Source: Thysanoteuthis rhombus (Eukaryota > Mollusca > Cephalopoda > Oegopsida > Thysanoteuthidae). Taken from it: a DNA stretch of 64,000 bases. This document shows, one piece after another, positions 49,310 to 61,915 of this stretch (its first letter is position 1; the number at the start of each line of letters is the position of its first letter). A program made the translations under genes and the position numbers. The stretch covers positions 62,145,975-62,209,974 of the forward strand of contig OY735209.1 in the NCBI GenBank assembly GCA_963457665.1. Direction: 5' to 3'. Below the pieces are notes generated by a model that saw only the letters and a program-made list of their open reading frames with translations, was not told the DNA's origin and searched no databases.

Positions 49310-50640
49310 TTCAGTGCCCACTATTTTTTTTTTCGTTGACGTGTGTAGGTTAGGAATAGAACAATGGGGATTCCTCAAAGACTTTCAGATCGCATCGCTG
49401 AAAAGCCGGTGTTCGTCACAGCAGTGAGCAGAGGAGAAAATGAAAACAAGGTGTAAATTTTCAAAAAGTGGCACACTGTGTAATTAATGTCGTAGGACGC
49501 TGAAGACGTAAAGTGGTGATTGATATCCTTTGTTAATGATCATTAGTGGTGAATCGCTGGGCGCGCCATATTTGTGGCATTGAGCCGAAAACTTGGTTTA
49601 TAATTTCTAGATCTGACTCGATACAGCTGAGAAAATCGATTTTGAAACAAAGTTTAAACTCCATTATTGCGAGATCACGTGACCCTGAATGGTAGATTCA
49701 TCTAGGCAAGAAACATTTAATCAATGGACACCTTTCTACCAAGTTTAAAGTATATATATATAGAGAGAGAGGGGGGGGACAGAGAGAGACAGAGACAGAG
49801 AAGGGGGTTAACCTGTGCCTCACTTCCCTATTAAGGTTGATCTTGCCCGACCCTGACTATAACATTGAGACTTGTTGCAACTATCGGTACAAAAAAAAAC
49901 GGACAGAAAGTTGTTACAACCTGATACATTAATTTTGTTGAGTGTTGTTCGGCTCACTTACCATCTCTCCAGCTTCAGCATGTAACCTTGCTCTGCAAAG
50001 TGCTTAATCTCGAAATATCACAATTTCAACTCGCTATCGGTTTTCCTTGCTTAGTCAAAGCTATTGCGAAGGAATGTGGAATCCATTATGCGTCATGTCA
50101 TTCTTGTTCTCTATCAACGCATAAACCAAGCTTGAGCAAGTTTCTCAGTGGGAGAAGACTTGAAAACAATGAATGTTTCTGTTTGGTATGCTTATGTTCC
50201 ACCTAAGATAGTGAAAGCGCATCAAGAATCTGACACCAACACCTACCCACAACTGACAACTTAACCAACTAACAACTCTTCTCATCAACTCGGGGCCTCG
50301 CAGAAGACACACCTTCTCATTCATCATCAACTCTCATACACAGGAATAAAGAATAATTGGGAAAATAAATGTTGCCTTGAAACAATTAGGGATTTTTTTT
50401 TCCTTTCAAAAAACAACATTCTGGTTGTGTATAAGGATAGGTTGGAAAAAGAAAAGAAAACAGTTGCCCGAAGATCGCAATGGCGTGAACCTGATCAGTA
50501 GCAACATCTCGTAAAAATCTATCTATAGATCTAATACTATAAAGACGACGAACGTTTGTTTGTTTACCTCTGCCAATGAAGTTGAAAAAAAGGTATACAT
50601 TTTGGGTATTCGTCAGTCTGTTTTTCTGGTTTATTTATTT
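49310..50640. other. Intergenic, no gene supported
   Basis: Mixed sequence with a short GA-rich run (49757-49810). No gene recognised. Confidence 0.4.
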
Positions 50641-51130
50641 GTTCGTTAGTTCTCTCGAATCTTCGTCAGTCCATATGACATCTCCAAAAATACTGAATGA
50701 ATTCCAATGAAATTGGGTGGAAGGGTGGGTAATGGAGTAAAAAAGAAGTGGTAACGTTTTGGGGCGGATTCAGGGGTTATTTTTATCTGATTGAGAGATA
50801 CTTTTCGTTCTTGTTCTAATACACTTACGTATACGCTCATAATTGTCCACACGATATCCCAAAAAGTTATCTATAAATTTCGACGACATTTTGTGGATGG
50901 GTGAATAATAGGCTATGGGGAAACTGATTAAATTTCCCATGCAGAGTTATCTCCCCTACGTCGTAGTTTTATGTCCAAACCACATAATATCGCTAAATTT
51001 CATGTTTGTCCACACGACACCTTCAAAAGTTTTCAATGAATACTAATGATAATTTGTGGGATGATGATAGTAGGCTACGAAAGAAACGATTGAATTTTGT
51101 GGCGGATCCATGCACAATTACTCCCTCTAA
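50640..51130 (+). repeat. Tandem array of about 160-180-bp units
   Basis: Three units begin near 50664, 50845 and 51006 with 'gtccacacgatatc..aaaagtt' variants, followed by 'aatgaat..aatga.a..tgtggg' and 'gattgaattttgtggcggatcc'. The same unit recurs at 54030-54470, inverted at 53660-53960, and singly at 9180-9320. Confidence 0.7.
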
Positions 51131-51234
51131 CAATGGTGTTGTCAGAGGTGTGCGCTCTTTGAGTGCTTTCTAGTTCGTTTCTTTATTTCTGTATTTTATA
51201 GACCCGTAAAACGTTGAACCCAACAAGGAAAACT

Positions 51235-51610
51235 TGACCAGAGGAAGAACACAGGACAGGATGACCTCTGGTGACCTATAAAGGTCAATTTCAAGTCGGG
51301 ACAATCTTAGTATGATCAAATCTCATGCAGATGAATTTCCCTTAAAGGCTGCAAATTTGTACATATGAGTAACTTCACCTCAGAATAAACATAGGATAGG
51401 TGATGATCGCAGGGCCTGCAAATTTGACCCCAAGATGAATATACGATTGGATGATTCAATGTCTGGTCAATTTTGACAAATGAGATAGTTTCACTCAAGG
51501 ACTTTCAAATTCCTGCATAAGCGTAACTTGATTGTGGGATGTATACAGGATAGGTTGTGCTGACCTCTTGTGACCAATTAAGATCAATTTAAGTTCAGGT
51601 CAATTTCGGC
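51235..51610. repeat. Second tandem array (about 155-bp units)
   Basis: 'aggataggttgtgctgacct', 'gaccaattaagatcaattt' and 'gcaaatttgtacatatgagtaac'/'tcaaattcctgcataagcgtaac' recur about 158 bp apart. A related single copy lies at about 62000-62090. Confidence 0.55.
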
Positions 51611-51739
51611 ATTTCCCCCCGAAAAACATACAAAATTTTCAACAAAAATACTCTTAAAGTAAGGTACTCATGCATAGTCATCATGACCAAAATATATTTT
51701 TTGGAAACACAACAAAAAAAATGATTGATTCGATAGGAA

Positions 51740-52060
51740 CACTGATGAATGCCTAATAAAACAAAACAATTGCGCCTGGAACAACATAATTCACAAAGCA
51801 ACTGGAAACTCAATTGAAGAACCAGACAATGGCAAATTTTATGTAGGAGCCTTGAATACTAGTTTTAAAATAAGGCTCAACCATCACAAAAAATGTAATC
51901 AACAATGAAGGATACCAAAACGACACAACATCATCCAAATACGTATGGAATCTATGAGAAAAAAAATAAAACACCCATAATAAAAAGGGAATTGTAAAAA
52001 ATCAACTACAACTTGCAAAAACAACGACAAAAAACGCCTATTATGCCTACAAAAAATATA
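51740..52060 (+). pseudogene. Penelope-like element GIY-YIG endonuclease fragment
   Basis: In frame the + strand reads NCAWNNIIHKATG then GKFYVGALNTSFKIRLNHHKK, matching the C-terminal GIY-YIG endonuclease of Penelope-like elements (C..NI.Y.A......YIG...F..R...H). Later phrases such as RHN..IQ match the expected TELSKYIW block after a frameshift. Stops make it nonfunctional. It is not contiguous with the RT fragment at 56.7 kb. Confidence 0.75.
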
Positions 52061-53650
52061 GTAAAACAAAACGTCAAATATAGAATTTCAAATACAGAAT
52101 ATATAATCAAGACAGATAATACCACAAAAAGATCAGCTCAAAATTAAAATAACTGGAGTTAAGCAAACAAAATTTTGAAACGAAAATTAACGAAAATAAA
52201 AAGAAAGGTGAAACACCAAAAATATACGTAAGCAAGCAATACAAGGAAAATAACGCTAGATAAGTGTACCGTGATGCGTTTTGTTGCATATATGTGCACC
52301 GTAGGGTTCAGTAAGGGTAGGAACGAAAGACGTAAGCCCGGCTATCTGTCTCTCATTCCTACTCTGCTTCACCAATTTTTTGTCCCCTAACTTATAGGCA
52401 AGGGTCTTCCTTCTATTGTTAGAAAGTAAGTAACATATCTATGACCAGGTATATTAGTATAGTTCACGCATGCCCTAGCAAAAAGTATCTTCAATAAAAG
52501 TGTTATTTAGAAAAAAAAAAATATTTAAGAATAAAAATGAAATACCTAATTGAACGGTCCCCATCGGCGTTATATTGTAACATAGGCAAAAAGTGTAACT
52601 AAAATAGAAAATTACTGAAAGTAAAGAAAAAGAAAATGGGAAATTCGATCACGATTCCATCTGGAGATCGAAGAACGTGAAACAAATCTAATAAGTATAC
52701 CAACCCCGATTTTAAAAAAATGAATAATTGAGCACTGTATCTGTAAAAAACAAACAATATTGTAAACTCGTTTATTCTTTGCTTGCGTCTTCCCGACTAG
52801 ATGATTGGCCCGATCAGATGGAATGCTTTTTGAGCTGGCTTGAAGCAGCTGGCGACTGGACAACGCAGTTTATGTGAAAGAAAAAACGACGCCTTTTTAA
52901 GACCAAAAAACAGGATATTAATGTGAAGATAAAATCTGAAGTTCAATGACGTTTTCGGTTTGGTCAGTTGATCTTGAAAGATGATGAGTTCGAAAGCCGG
53001 GGATGGAGTGAAATCTTGACAGCAACTGTACCCAGCGGTGAGAATTTGGCAAGGGACACTAACGTTTACACCAAAATCTAGTGTTATTTATTATGGATCA
53101 ACTTTTCGGTCCATCTATTGATTCGCTACCACTCTTCCTGTTTAGCTGAATGTCTCTAACCATCACCCATTGGGGCAGATGTCTGTTCAAGACATTTTAA
53201 CCACCAATCAAAATAAGTGAAACTAATGGAAATTTCTAAGCTGAAAAAATCCATGACCATTTTTTTTTCTGTCTGAGACAATTTAATGTTACTCGGATAT
53301 CACTCTACGGTTTCACCAGAGAACCGGTCAAAACTGAGAAATATCAGCAATAATCTAGTATCTAAAAGTTTCTATGTTTTGAGTCTTTGATACCTGCTTG
53401 TCAACAGTTAAGTATGTGTAAGCAGGGTGACCGCTTGGCACACGTACAAAACGTTCTGCGCGTAGGGAATCAGGTGCCTAGAGTTCAGGTGATCAGTGCA
53501 GAATTTGACCGAAATTGCTCACTTTTTGATAAAAGCATGAAACTTAGTTTAGTGATACTTTGAGGTGTACAGAGCAATTTCAGATATGAAGACATTCTGA
53601 AATAGACTTTCCTTGGTAACTGTTGCTAGGCAATATTTCCAACCTAGCAA
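52061..53650. other. Intergenic, no gene supported
   Basis: AT-rich sequence, possibly the 3' part of the Penelope-like copy at its start. I see nothing else recognisable. Confidence 0.4.
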
Positions 53651-53659
53651 CAAGATGAT

Positions 53660-54470
53660 AAGCCTGTAAATATCTCCCAATGAAATACAAATTCCTGGAC
53701 CCATTCAAAAATTTGATCACTCTTTTTTCTTATCTTGTGGCCCACCACTCGACAGCATTTTATTGAAATTCATCGAGAACTTATGTGTAGACAGACAGGA
53801 GGGAATACAGAAATGTATCAAATATTGAAACGGAAAATTCTTTCAAACAAAAATTAATTCCTGGATCCGCCCCCAAATTTAGTTACAACTTCTTTATAAC
53901 GCGCCCTTCCAAAGACTTTCACTGAAATTAAACAAAAACTTTTGAGGATATCGTTCTGAATTCATTTAAATGAAATATCATGGAAAGGTGAGTTGCACTG
54001 TAGCGATGAATTGATTAACTCAGGGGCGGATCCAGGGATTGGTTTCTCATTGAGAGATATTTTCGTGGAGTCTTTTTGTCATAAGTTTCTTCACTCCTGT
54101 CTGCCCACACGGTATCTCCAGAAGTTATCAATGAATTATAATCTAATTTCGTGGGAGAATTAGATGCATATGAGGGAATATGTGATTAAATTTGGATCCC
54201 AGAGTTCGTTCTCGATTGAGATATATTTTTCTGTTTACCCCCTACGTTCTGCATTCGCTCTCAAAAGTTTTCAATCAAATCCGATGAAAAGGTGGGCCAC
54301 GGAGTAAGGAAGACGTGATTAAATCCAGGGACCCGTTTTTGATTGAGATATAATTTTCGGTATTTTTTCATACATTCCTGTTTCTGCTCCTGTTTGTCCT
54401 TACGATATCTCAAAAAGTTCTCGATGAATTTCAATGAAATCCTCCTCCGAGCATGTGCTTTGCTGATAAA
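53660..54470. repeat. Further units of the 160-180-bp repeat, both orientations
   Basis: Inverted units at 53660-53960 ('ctggacccattcaaaaatttg', 'atccgcccccaaatt') meet forward units near 54104, 54250 and 54397 ('cacacggtatctccagaagtt', 'cttacgatatctcaaaaagtt'). Unit length here is about 146-150 bp. The repeat changes direction near 53960. Confidence 0.65.
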
Positions 54471-54857
54471 AAGCACGTGTCGAAGATTCTAACTAGGGAA
54501 AAGTTTCGAATACTGGATTATCGTTGATATTTTTCAGCTTCGATGAAACTGAGGAGTGATATCCGAGTAGAATTGAATTAGCTAGTTGATGGTCATGAAT
54601 TTCAAGGCGGGGCATGGAGCAAAAAAAGGTGGGAATCAGTTTTTAGACGAACTTAGGCATAAAGGCTTAGACGTTCTGGGTTTAAACAAACACAAACAAT
54701 AAGGTCCATGAATGTATCCCAGAACAAGCAAAATGCATGCTCAGTTGGAGGGAACTTGATAGACGGCTAATGAGCGACATGACAATAGACCAACTGGGCT
54801 TGACCTCTCAAGAGACACAAGAGAAAAGGCGATGAGATGTCTTCAAACGGCTAATGA

Positions 54858-54860
<3 letters not shown>

Positions 54861-54903
<43 letters not shown>
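54861..54903. repeat. (TC)n microsatellite
   Basis: About 21 TC units. Confidence 0.95.
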
Positions 54904-54906
<3 letters not shown>

Positions 54907-56730
54907 AGGCTCTCTTTAGCGTCTCTATGAATCGAACAACGAGAACTTCTTGACGGAGTTGAGCCACGGGTTAAGTTCGGCCCTGTGATGGAAAATCACC
55001 CAGCTAAGGTAAAGGGCGAAAGGTCGAGACATTTTATCATGAACAGCAAAAAAATGAACTGACCCATATAATTTCCACGAAAACAGTACAAACAATTGTT
55101 TCCCCATATCCAAGATGCAAAAAATTGCCCTATCAATATCGGCTGTGATAAAGATGTAAGCCATAAAAAGTATACGTCAATCATTGTACGGATTGTCTGT
55201 CTGGAGTCAAAACCAGGTATTAAGAATTACTTCCTTGGGTACGTGGATACGGTATCCAATTTTGTTTATGCCAAGTGATGGAAACTCCGCATTCCCTTCG
55301 AAAGTTTTGGAGAACGGGCCTATAACAATGGAGCAAATATGAAAGAAAAGAAGTAAGGTTCCCAGGCCCGACTATTACGGTTGAATTCAAGAGCACTGTT
55401 TGTTCCTCATTGGCACAAACAATTATTCTTAAGGCATCGTAATAACCTTCAGCGGTCTAATGCGTGAGTATGACCTAAGCAGGGCACTTCTTCCTCAAAG
55501 TGATCCTTTTTCGTTTTAGGACAATTTACTGTCTATTTTTAATTAAATGCATAGCACTAATCTCAAAAATCGAAAAATTATTTTTCAATTTTTCTACCCT
55601 TATGTCAAAATCAAATCATTGACAATAATTGAATTGTTCTTTATTACTTAGTTGAGATCTTTTTCTTCAACTGACCGATAAATAAAACACAGTTTTTCTG
55701 GAAAATCGATGAATAGGTTTTATGTTTTTTTGTTTGTTTACATGCTTAATATGAAGAAAATTAGATGTATTATGTATATATGACGAAACATTACTAGAAC
55801 AAAAACTTTATTTTAATTGTTATTCCCTATCAGTATAGCCTTGGGTGGTGTCGGCATTTGTTCTCTGTGGGCAGCCACGAATTGTAACAGGTATGCTTCT
55901 GGTCACCGTTTTTGTAATATTTCATTGTAACGTTGGATGAGAGCAACACCTCACTCAACGGTTTCATTGACAACTTTTATCTTCAAGGCAAACGCTCTAA
56001 ATCTCTTACAGCCGTCAGTGTTGAAATGTGTATAAAATATAATGATTCTATAATTCTCGTTTGAAGAAGTAAGAAGAGTATGTGCTTTTAAAGTTGTTTT
56101 ACTACCGGTTAGAATAATATTGATAATAGTTCTACGTAGATATACGTACACAATATTCAAATGTAGTAGAGAATGGTCATATGCGTCTGCAGGAGGTGGA
56201 GAAACTAAAGTCTTGGTTTGTAGAGTGTGTATGAACGCGTGCGAATGTAAGTGAAATGGTTGTTGCAGTAAATGTTGGAACAGCCTACATTCTGCTAAAG
56301 GCCGACTGAGGATTGAACGAAGATCGAATAGGGTTCACCACTTTTATAGAAGAGGGTAAAGGTAGGGGTGTGAAATGCAAAAGTCATTGTCTTCTAAGAT
56401 GGGCTGTATCAAAATCTCAAGTCTAATTATTTCTGAAAAGAAAGTTACCTTTTTCTAGACTTGGTGTATTGGATGAGGCTATTTTTATAACAAATATCTA
56501 AATGTACTTGTTGTAAATGAAGAGTTTAGGGACGCCTAACTAGTTCCAGCAAAATATGTTATACTTCATATGAAACAATTTCTTACCTGACTGAATTTAT
56601 TTGACATTGTATCTGACGGTATATTCATGTTTGTTATGATAAACTGATTAGAAAAAATGTGTGCTGGCAAGTATGTTATTGTTTTAAATGGCCGAAGATA
56701 TCAATCCGTTAGAAATTAAATTCAACCCAT
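54904..56730. other. Intergenic, nothing recognised
   Basis: No gene or known repeat that I can support. Short frames on both strands look random. Confidence 0.4.
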
Positions 56731-56734
56731 CAAG

Positions 56735-57565
56735 AAAAGGTGATCAACCTCAGTAAACATAAATTCACCAGAAATAAGTTCTAACTCCTGAATAAAGGCC
56801 TAAAATTTCAACTCAGAATTTGACCTTGAAGCTTTCTTCAGAACAATTGAACACAGAATCCCATGAAAAATACTAAATCAAAAAACAATTCATAATTGAA
56901 TCACTTGGAGAAAACAATAGCTCATTCATCCTTAAGAACATAGACACGACAATCCAAGTGTTTGAACTAGCTGTTAGAAAAAGATATCAGTAACTACATT
57001 AACAACTATAATAGATAATCCCAACCATATGATAACTTGACTACACAACAAAAAGACTCCCAAAATAAACTTTCAGGAACTAATGACTTGGTTATTACCC
57101 GAGTCAATGAAATTGGAGCTCAAGTTATCTACGGTATTGAAGAATATATTTTTTTATTTTTTTATTTTTTTTTTAATGCACACACACCCTAATAACCACT
57201 TTGCGGACTATTAGAATACTATAACTAACTCTCTAAAAGAAATGCACAGAAACGGTCAAATTGATATATGAAAACATCCTTAACTCTCGAACCGACGAAT
57301 ACGAAACCTAATAGATTTCACTTACCCCCCCCCCACCCAAATTCACAAAATAAATAACCCAGGTAGACCTGTCATTTCCTCAACTAGCAGCCATACAACA
57401 AAAATATCCCAATATGTCGATCACTATATTCAACACCAAGCTATGCAAGTAAAATCCCGTATAAGACACTAAAGACCTCATTAATAAAATTGAGCGGGTG
57501 AAAACTATACCAAAAAATGCTATTCTAGTTACTATGGACGTTAAATCACTATGGACCGATCCGGT
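56735..57565 (+). pseudogene. Penelope-like element reverse transcriptase fragment
   Basis: Read across frameshifts: VINLSKHKFTRNKF plus LNKGLKF (the conserved 'LS...LS.LGKGL.F' start), NDLVITRVNEIGAQVI, NNPGRPVISSTSS followed by YVDHYIQH, and LINKIERVKTIPKNAILVTM then DVKSLW. These match Penelope-like RT blocks in order: N-terminal core, 'DIVIKPADKGGAVVI', 'NPGRPIVS', 'FVDHHLQ', and catalytic motif A 'DV.SLYTNI', whose Asp is present. Stops and shifts make it a relic. A T-rich insertion (57150-57175) interrupts it. Confidence 0.88.
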
Positions 57566-58058
57566 ATGACGTCACGCAGGAATGTTTCCATAGCACTAGA
57601 TGAAAACAGACAATTGCGACGCTGTAGTCATGGGGGAGTGAGGGTTTTTTTAGTACATTTTCATCGGTATTTTGTGCTAGATTATTATTTACCAGCACAT
57701 GCCCGTGAAAAAAAAAGGCTATTTATGTACAGGTGTCGGCACTAAGGAGCATAAAGCTAATCAAATTATTTGGGTAATAAATAATTCGATCATGCTAATT
57801 TCAAGTCTTTTTTTTTTTTTTTTGAGTGATGATAAAGTTTCAAGACGAAAATGCGCGGGAAAAAAGAAGAGTGTAAAGTAGTTTTCAGAAAATGATAACA
57901 TTAAATTGGTTGAGGAAAATTAAATCGATGAAAGAAAAAAGTTATTGCATACGTTTTTTCATGCCCCCCGCCAAAATGACAAAAGATTACAGGAATATTC
58001 AAGTATGGACAAATTATACAAATATATTTAGTATTATTATGATCGGTCTACTCGCGCT

Positions 58059-58059
<1 letters not shown>

Positions 58060-58108
<49 letters not shown>

Positions 58109-58345
58109 TTTCTCAACGTCCGTTCGTGGACAGAAACCTACCCAAGGATTCGCCACACTTCTCTATCGTGGGCGTTGCAGAGCCAGTATTTTCTGAATTC
58201 GTCAAGCTCGTCTCTCCATCTGATACTCTGCCGGCCTCGGTTGCGCATGTGATCTCTGGGGATCCATATCGTGAGTTGTGATGTCCATCGGTTATCTGCC
58301 ATTCTTGCTACATGGCCAGCCCATTACCATTTGAATCTTTTAATG
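58060..58345 (-). pseudogene. RTE-like non-LTR retrotransposon 3' end, with (TCA)n tail
   Basis: On the minus strand it encodes the retrotransposon C-terminus: W.GHVA, W.D.L..FRKYWL, HDREEW and the GK.YV.KR end, in degraded form, matching 63465-64000. The (TCA)n array 58060-58108 sits exactly at the 3' end, consistent with the (ATG)-type tandem tails of RTE-like elements. It lies between two Penelope-like fragments. Confidence 0.75.
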
Positions 58346-59285
58346 GATTCTATGATAATTTATTGTCGATATCATTGTTAAATGTAACGTTTAGTAATCA
58401 AGGATGTCAAACGAGTATTTTGATAAGCGGGGAACCAAAGCAATTTTCTTTCAACAGCACTTCTGTAATTTTGATTCATTAGACCAGTGGGTCCATGAAA
58501 TGAGGTCCTTGCCCCCCCCCTGGAAGTCTGTCAAATAATACTCTTGAAAAACGTAATATTGAACATAAACCTCAGATTTGAATTCGATTAAATGTTTTCC
58601 ATTTATGGTCTTCCTCAAAAAGTCAAATGGTTTATTTTCATAGTTCAATATAGTTCAATTTTAAGTCTAAAAAAATAAATGATAAAATAGGGGACTGCCA
58701 CAATATTTCTTTTATACAAGGGGTCCTTGGGTTTCGAAACCACTGCATTTTTTTTACGAATAACGAATTGACTCTTCAAAGCACGCGTTTACTTTCACGT
58801 AAACTGTCAATTACTCTTCATAAATTTCTGCAAGGAGCTGGGGGCGTTCTCATCACACGAATAAAGGTTTTCCCCGAAATTTTTGAATGGAAAATTCTTA
58901 AAAACAAACTAATGTCCACAAAAAAATGTGAATATTTCCCATTCAGAGTTCACCTGCTCCTTTCATGATTCCTGTCACTCAACGTTGCAATTTCTCCATT
59001 TTCTCTTTACGTGGAAAGATGTGGAAAGACTATCTTACCTTTCCCATCATATTTGGTTTGAGCCACCAACAATTACGCTAAGATTAGGCATATCTCATCA
59101 TCTACATCAATTTATGACCAATCTCTCTTCGTATATAACCTTCTGGCACAGTGGTCGCAACAACTTACAATGGCCGCGAGGGTTTGTTCTCACCCAATGC
59201 CTGCTGCTAGGGGACGTTGCTAAGCCCTACCGAATCTCATATGCAACAACCGAAGGAGAACTTACCCTTTTCACAGATGCTTAGA
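58346..59285. other. Interval between retroelement fragments, unassigned
   Basis: No convincing coding or repeat identity. A moderately long + frame near 58928-59284 does not resemble Penelope RT motifs. Confidence 0.35.
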
Positions 59286-59289
59286 ATTA

Positions 59290-59500
59290 GAACAAGGAAC
59301 TAAAGATACTCAATAACAACCGTTTACAGCTTTTCAAAAAACGAGGATACTCACACACTTTCATTGGAAATCAAATCTCTCAAGCTACCACAGACCCCAT
59401 GATAACATCCTTAAATTGACCAACAAAAACAAATCAGATGGCATACTTCTTATAACTACATTCCATGATACACCCACACACACTTTCACGAATTATCGAG
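59290..59500 (+). pseudogene. Penelope-like RT thumb-region fragment
   Basis: NNNRLQLFKKRGYSHTFIGN followed by QISQA, and KNKSDGILLITTF, match the post-catalytic Penelope block 'L...L.KRGY...FI..QI.KA...K.DRIPLV.TY'. It may be the 3' continuation of the 56.7-kb copy, split by insertion, or a separate copy; the catalytic motifs B-E between them are not seen. Confidence 0.7.
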
Positions 59501-60440
59501 AACAGACGGGAAACCTGGATATGTCAACTTGACCCACTAATTTTAATTCTTACCAAAGTAAAAGTACAATGCAAGGGATTAAAACTAAAAAAAAATATCA
59601 CCCTGGCCCTCAAGGTTCCATCGAAACCTCCAAAGTTTTCTTGGGTTGTTTCAGGTTTCTGAACTCTTAACCTATTAACTCCCTTAAGATCGTTGATTTC
59701 ACATTTTTCTTGATTTTTTTCATCCCTCTCAAATACGCACACTCCTTTCGCTCCTCCCATTATAAACCTTCGACTACTCTGACACATACACACACACACA
59801 CACACACACTAGAATGACCGAGATCTCTGTGCTGCAATTACCAGACCGGAGAGGGGTGCTTTTTATGATAACCTATATCTTTGACCCCCTGATTCTAAAA
59901 CTTATTGGTCAGTCTAATAGTCCCACGCACAGTCACAAATGGAGGATGAACGTATAAACACTTCCATTGACAACAACTTACTGTCAGGTAAACTGCACAC
60001 ATCTGTGCGTTCACCTTCCAACAATTGAAGTCTACATGAACCTATACAATGACGATGGCGATGAACTCCGAAACATGTCCGAAAAATGTAGCCATTTCCT
60101 AATTATCCACGTTGAAAGAAACCAATGGAGCAGATATAGACCGTGAGTAAACAAAATGAGAACTTGGAGTTAAAACAGTTATTTGGGTCTTTGTGGCTAT
60201 TTAGCTCAATGGTAAGTGCAACGCTACGTTGAAGCGGTAAATATATATATATATACGTATAAAATCAATTATCACAACTGCTTCAAGTTTACATGACGGC
60301 TGTGTAAGGATGTCTTCTGGAACGTTTTTCAGATGTTCAGATATGACAACCCTATTTATATCTCAGGGGCGAATCCAGAATTTGGAGCAGAGAGGGGTCC
60401 AACTATTAAGAATATTCTTTTAATTACTCAATCTGTGTAA
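59501..60440. other. Intergenic, (CA)n and SINE-like pieces
   Basis: Contains (CA)n at about 59786-59808 and a tRNA D-arm-like 'tggctatttagctcaatggt' at 60195-60215 (+) leading into 'gaagcggtaaatatata'. The phrase 'gatggcgatgaactccgaaacatgt' (60050-60075) may be a retroelement 3' tail. No gene. Confidence 0.45.
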
Positions 60441-60445
60441 TTAGA

Positions 60446-60447
<2 letters not shown>

Positions 60448-60505
<58 letters not shown>
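60448..60505. repeat. (TA)n microsatellite
   Basis: About 29 uninterrupted TA units. Confidence 0.97.
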
Positions 60506-60508
<3 letters not shown>

Positions 60509-60659
60509 TTATACTTTTCCGGTCCACCTGCACCCATTCCCTTTGGATCTGCGACTCCGGGGGGGAGAGGAAAAGAATGTGAGAGAAGTAAATAAAAAAA
60601 TGCTTTGTCTTTACTGGTATCAATTCTAAGGCTCAGTTTCTCGATGAGCATAGCTCAAT

Positions 60660-61130
60660 CACCTTTATCTGTCTTTAGCGTCCATCATTGGACATAGACC
60701 TTCCCCAAGATTTGCCAGATCTTTCGATCGTGTGCATTGCGCAGCCAGTGCCGAATTTGTCATACTATCTTTCTTTTTTGTCTGTCACACTTCTGTATAA
60801 ATCGTGATGTCCACAAGTTGTCTTGCAACATGATCAGTCCACTGCCAGTTGAGTTTCCCGAGGGTTTCTGTGATAAATCTGACCCCTATTAGTTTTCTAA
60901 TATACTGCGTTGTATTGTGACCTCTCTGTATGATATTGAGCACGATTCTCTCCTGTGCATTTTGCATGGTTTTCCGTTTGAGAGCCAAATCTTTTGGTTA
61001 GGTCCCATGCTTCAGCTCCATTGGTAAGTATTGGAAGAATGCATTGGTTGTAGACCCTTCTCTTAAAAACATATGGAATTTTCTTGTTCTTGAAGGTTGA
61101 GCAAGCTTTGTCGAAAGCTGGATAACCTAG
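60660..61130 (-). pseudogene. RTE-like retrotransposon 3' fragment
   Basis: The minus strand matches 63465-64000 over nearly its whole length, including the 'gcaacatgatcag'/'gcaacatggccag' region, 'cattttgcatggttttc' and 'aggttgagcaagctttg'. It is more diverged than the 63.5-kb copy, with frameshifts and no tandem tail. Confidence 0.75.
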
Positions 61131-61841
61131 AGTGAGGGGTACCCGTATGGGCCACGGGGACCAACAAATAAATTTAATTCAAGTGTGTTCCAAGTTCAAA
61201 TAAACCACTGGGCGAAATCATTGGATATTCAAAATAACAACATGAAGGATATTCTATTTTTTTGTGGGGATTGTCAAATTGTGTCTATGTTCAAAAGAGT
61301 CCGTGATGAAATTAGTATTATGTTCCGTTAAATGTCCATAGAAGAAAGTGTACGTCAGTATTTGTGTAGGAAGGTGCATAAGTCCTTTAAGATTGTGTGT
61401 GTAGTAGTTGCAATGTATTCTAGAAGTCTCATAGCGATGGCATTTTTAGGTTTAGAATTTGGGAACAAAAAGGCTGGCCTCGCACTTTGTTTGAATTTTA
61501 AATTAAACATCAGTTCTGGACGAAAACTAAGATTACCGACTGAATTTCCATGCAACCCGTGATATCATAGATAATTTATTAAATTGAAATTAATTTGTCG
61601 AAATTGTGACCTCCAGTTTTGTAACCACTGAGCTCTGATTGGAGACGACCAAAATCATTAATGGCCTTTGAAGTAATCGTAGGCATGGCAACTTGAAGGT
61701 GAAACGTTTCTTGCGTGTTTTGTCAGTGAATAGAATCTCGTCTGGGCGCTTACAAGAACACATTAAATTAGTACAATTCGAGCGTCTGTGTTTGTCTTTC
61801 TTTTCACTTTCCTATCTCCTCTCCTCAATAAATCCCCAACC

Positions 61842-61844
<3 letters not shown>
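61131..61844. other. Intergenic, no gene supported
   Basis: A 76-codon frame on the + strand (61332-61562) has no recognisable domain. Confidence 0.35.

Positions 61845-61913
<69 letters not shown>
61845..61913. repeat. (TC)n microsatellite
   Basis: About 34 TC units. Confidence 0.97.

Positions 61914-61915
<2 letters not shown>

Noticed and set aside
57853..57863. E2F-like site gcgcgggaaaa
   Set aside because: It matches an E2F consensus in reverse, but lies in retroelement debris with no adjacent gene; chance is the simpler explanation.
61332..61562. 76-codon + frame with a hydrophobic segment
   Set aside because: No homology, splice or neighbour support; it lies between retroelement fragments.
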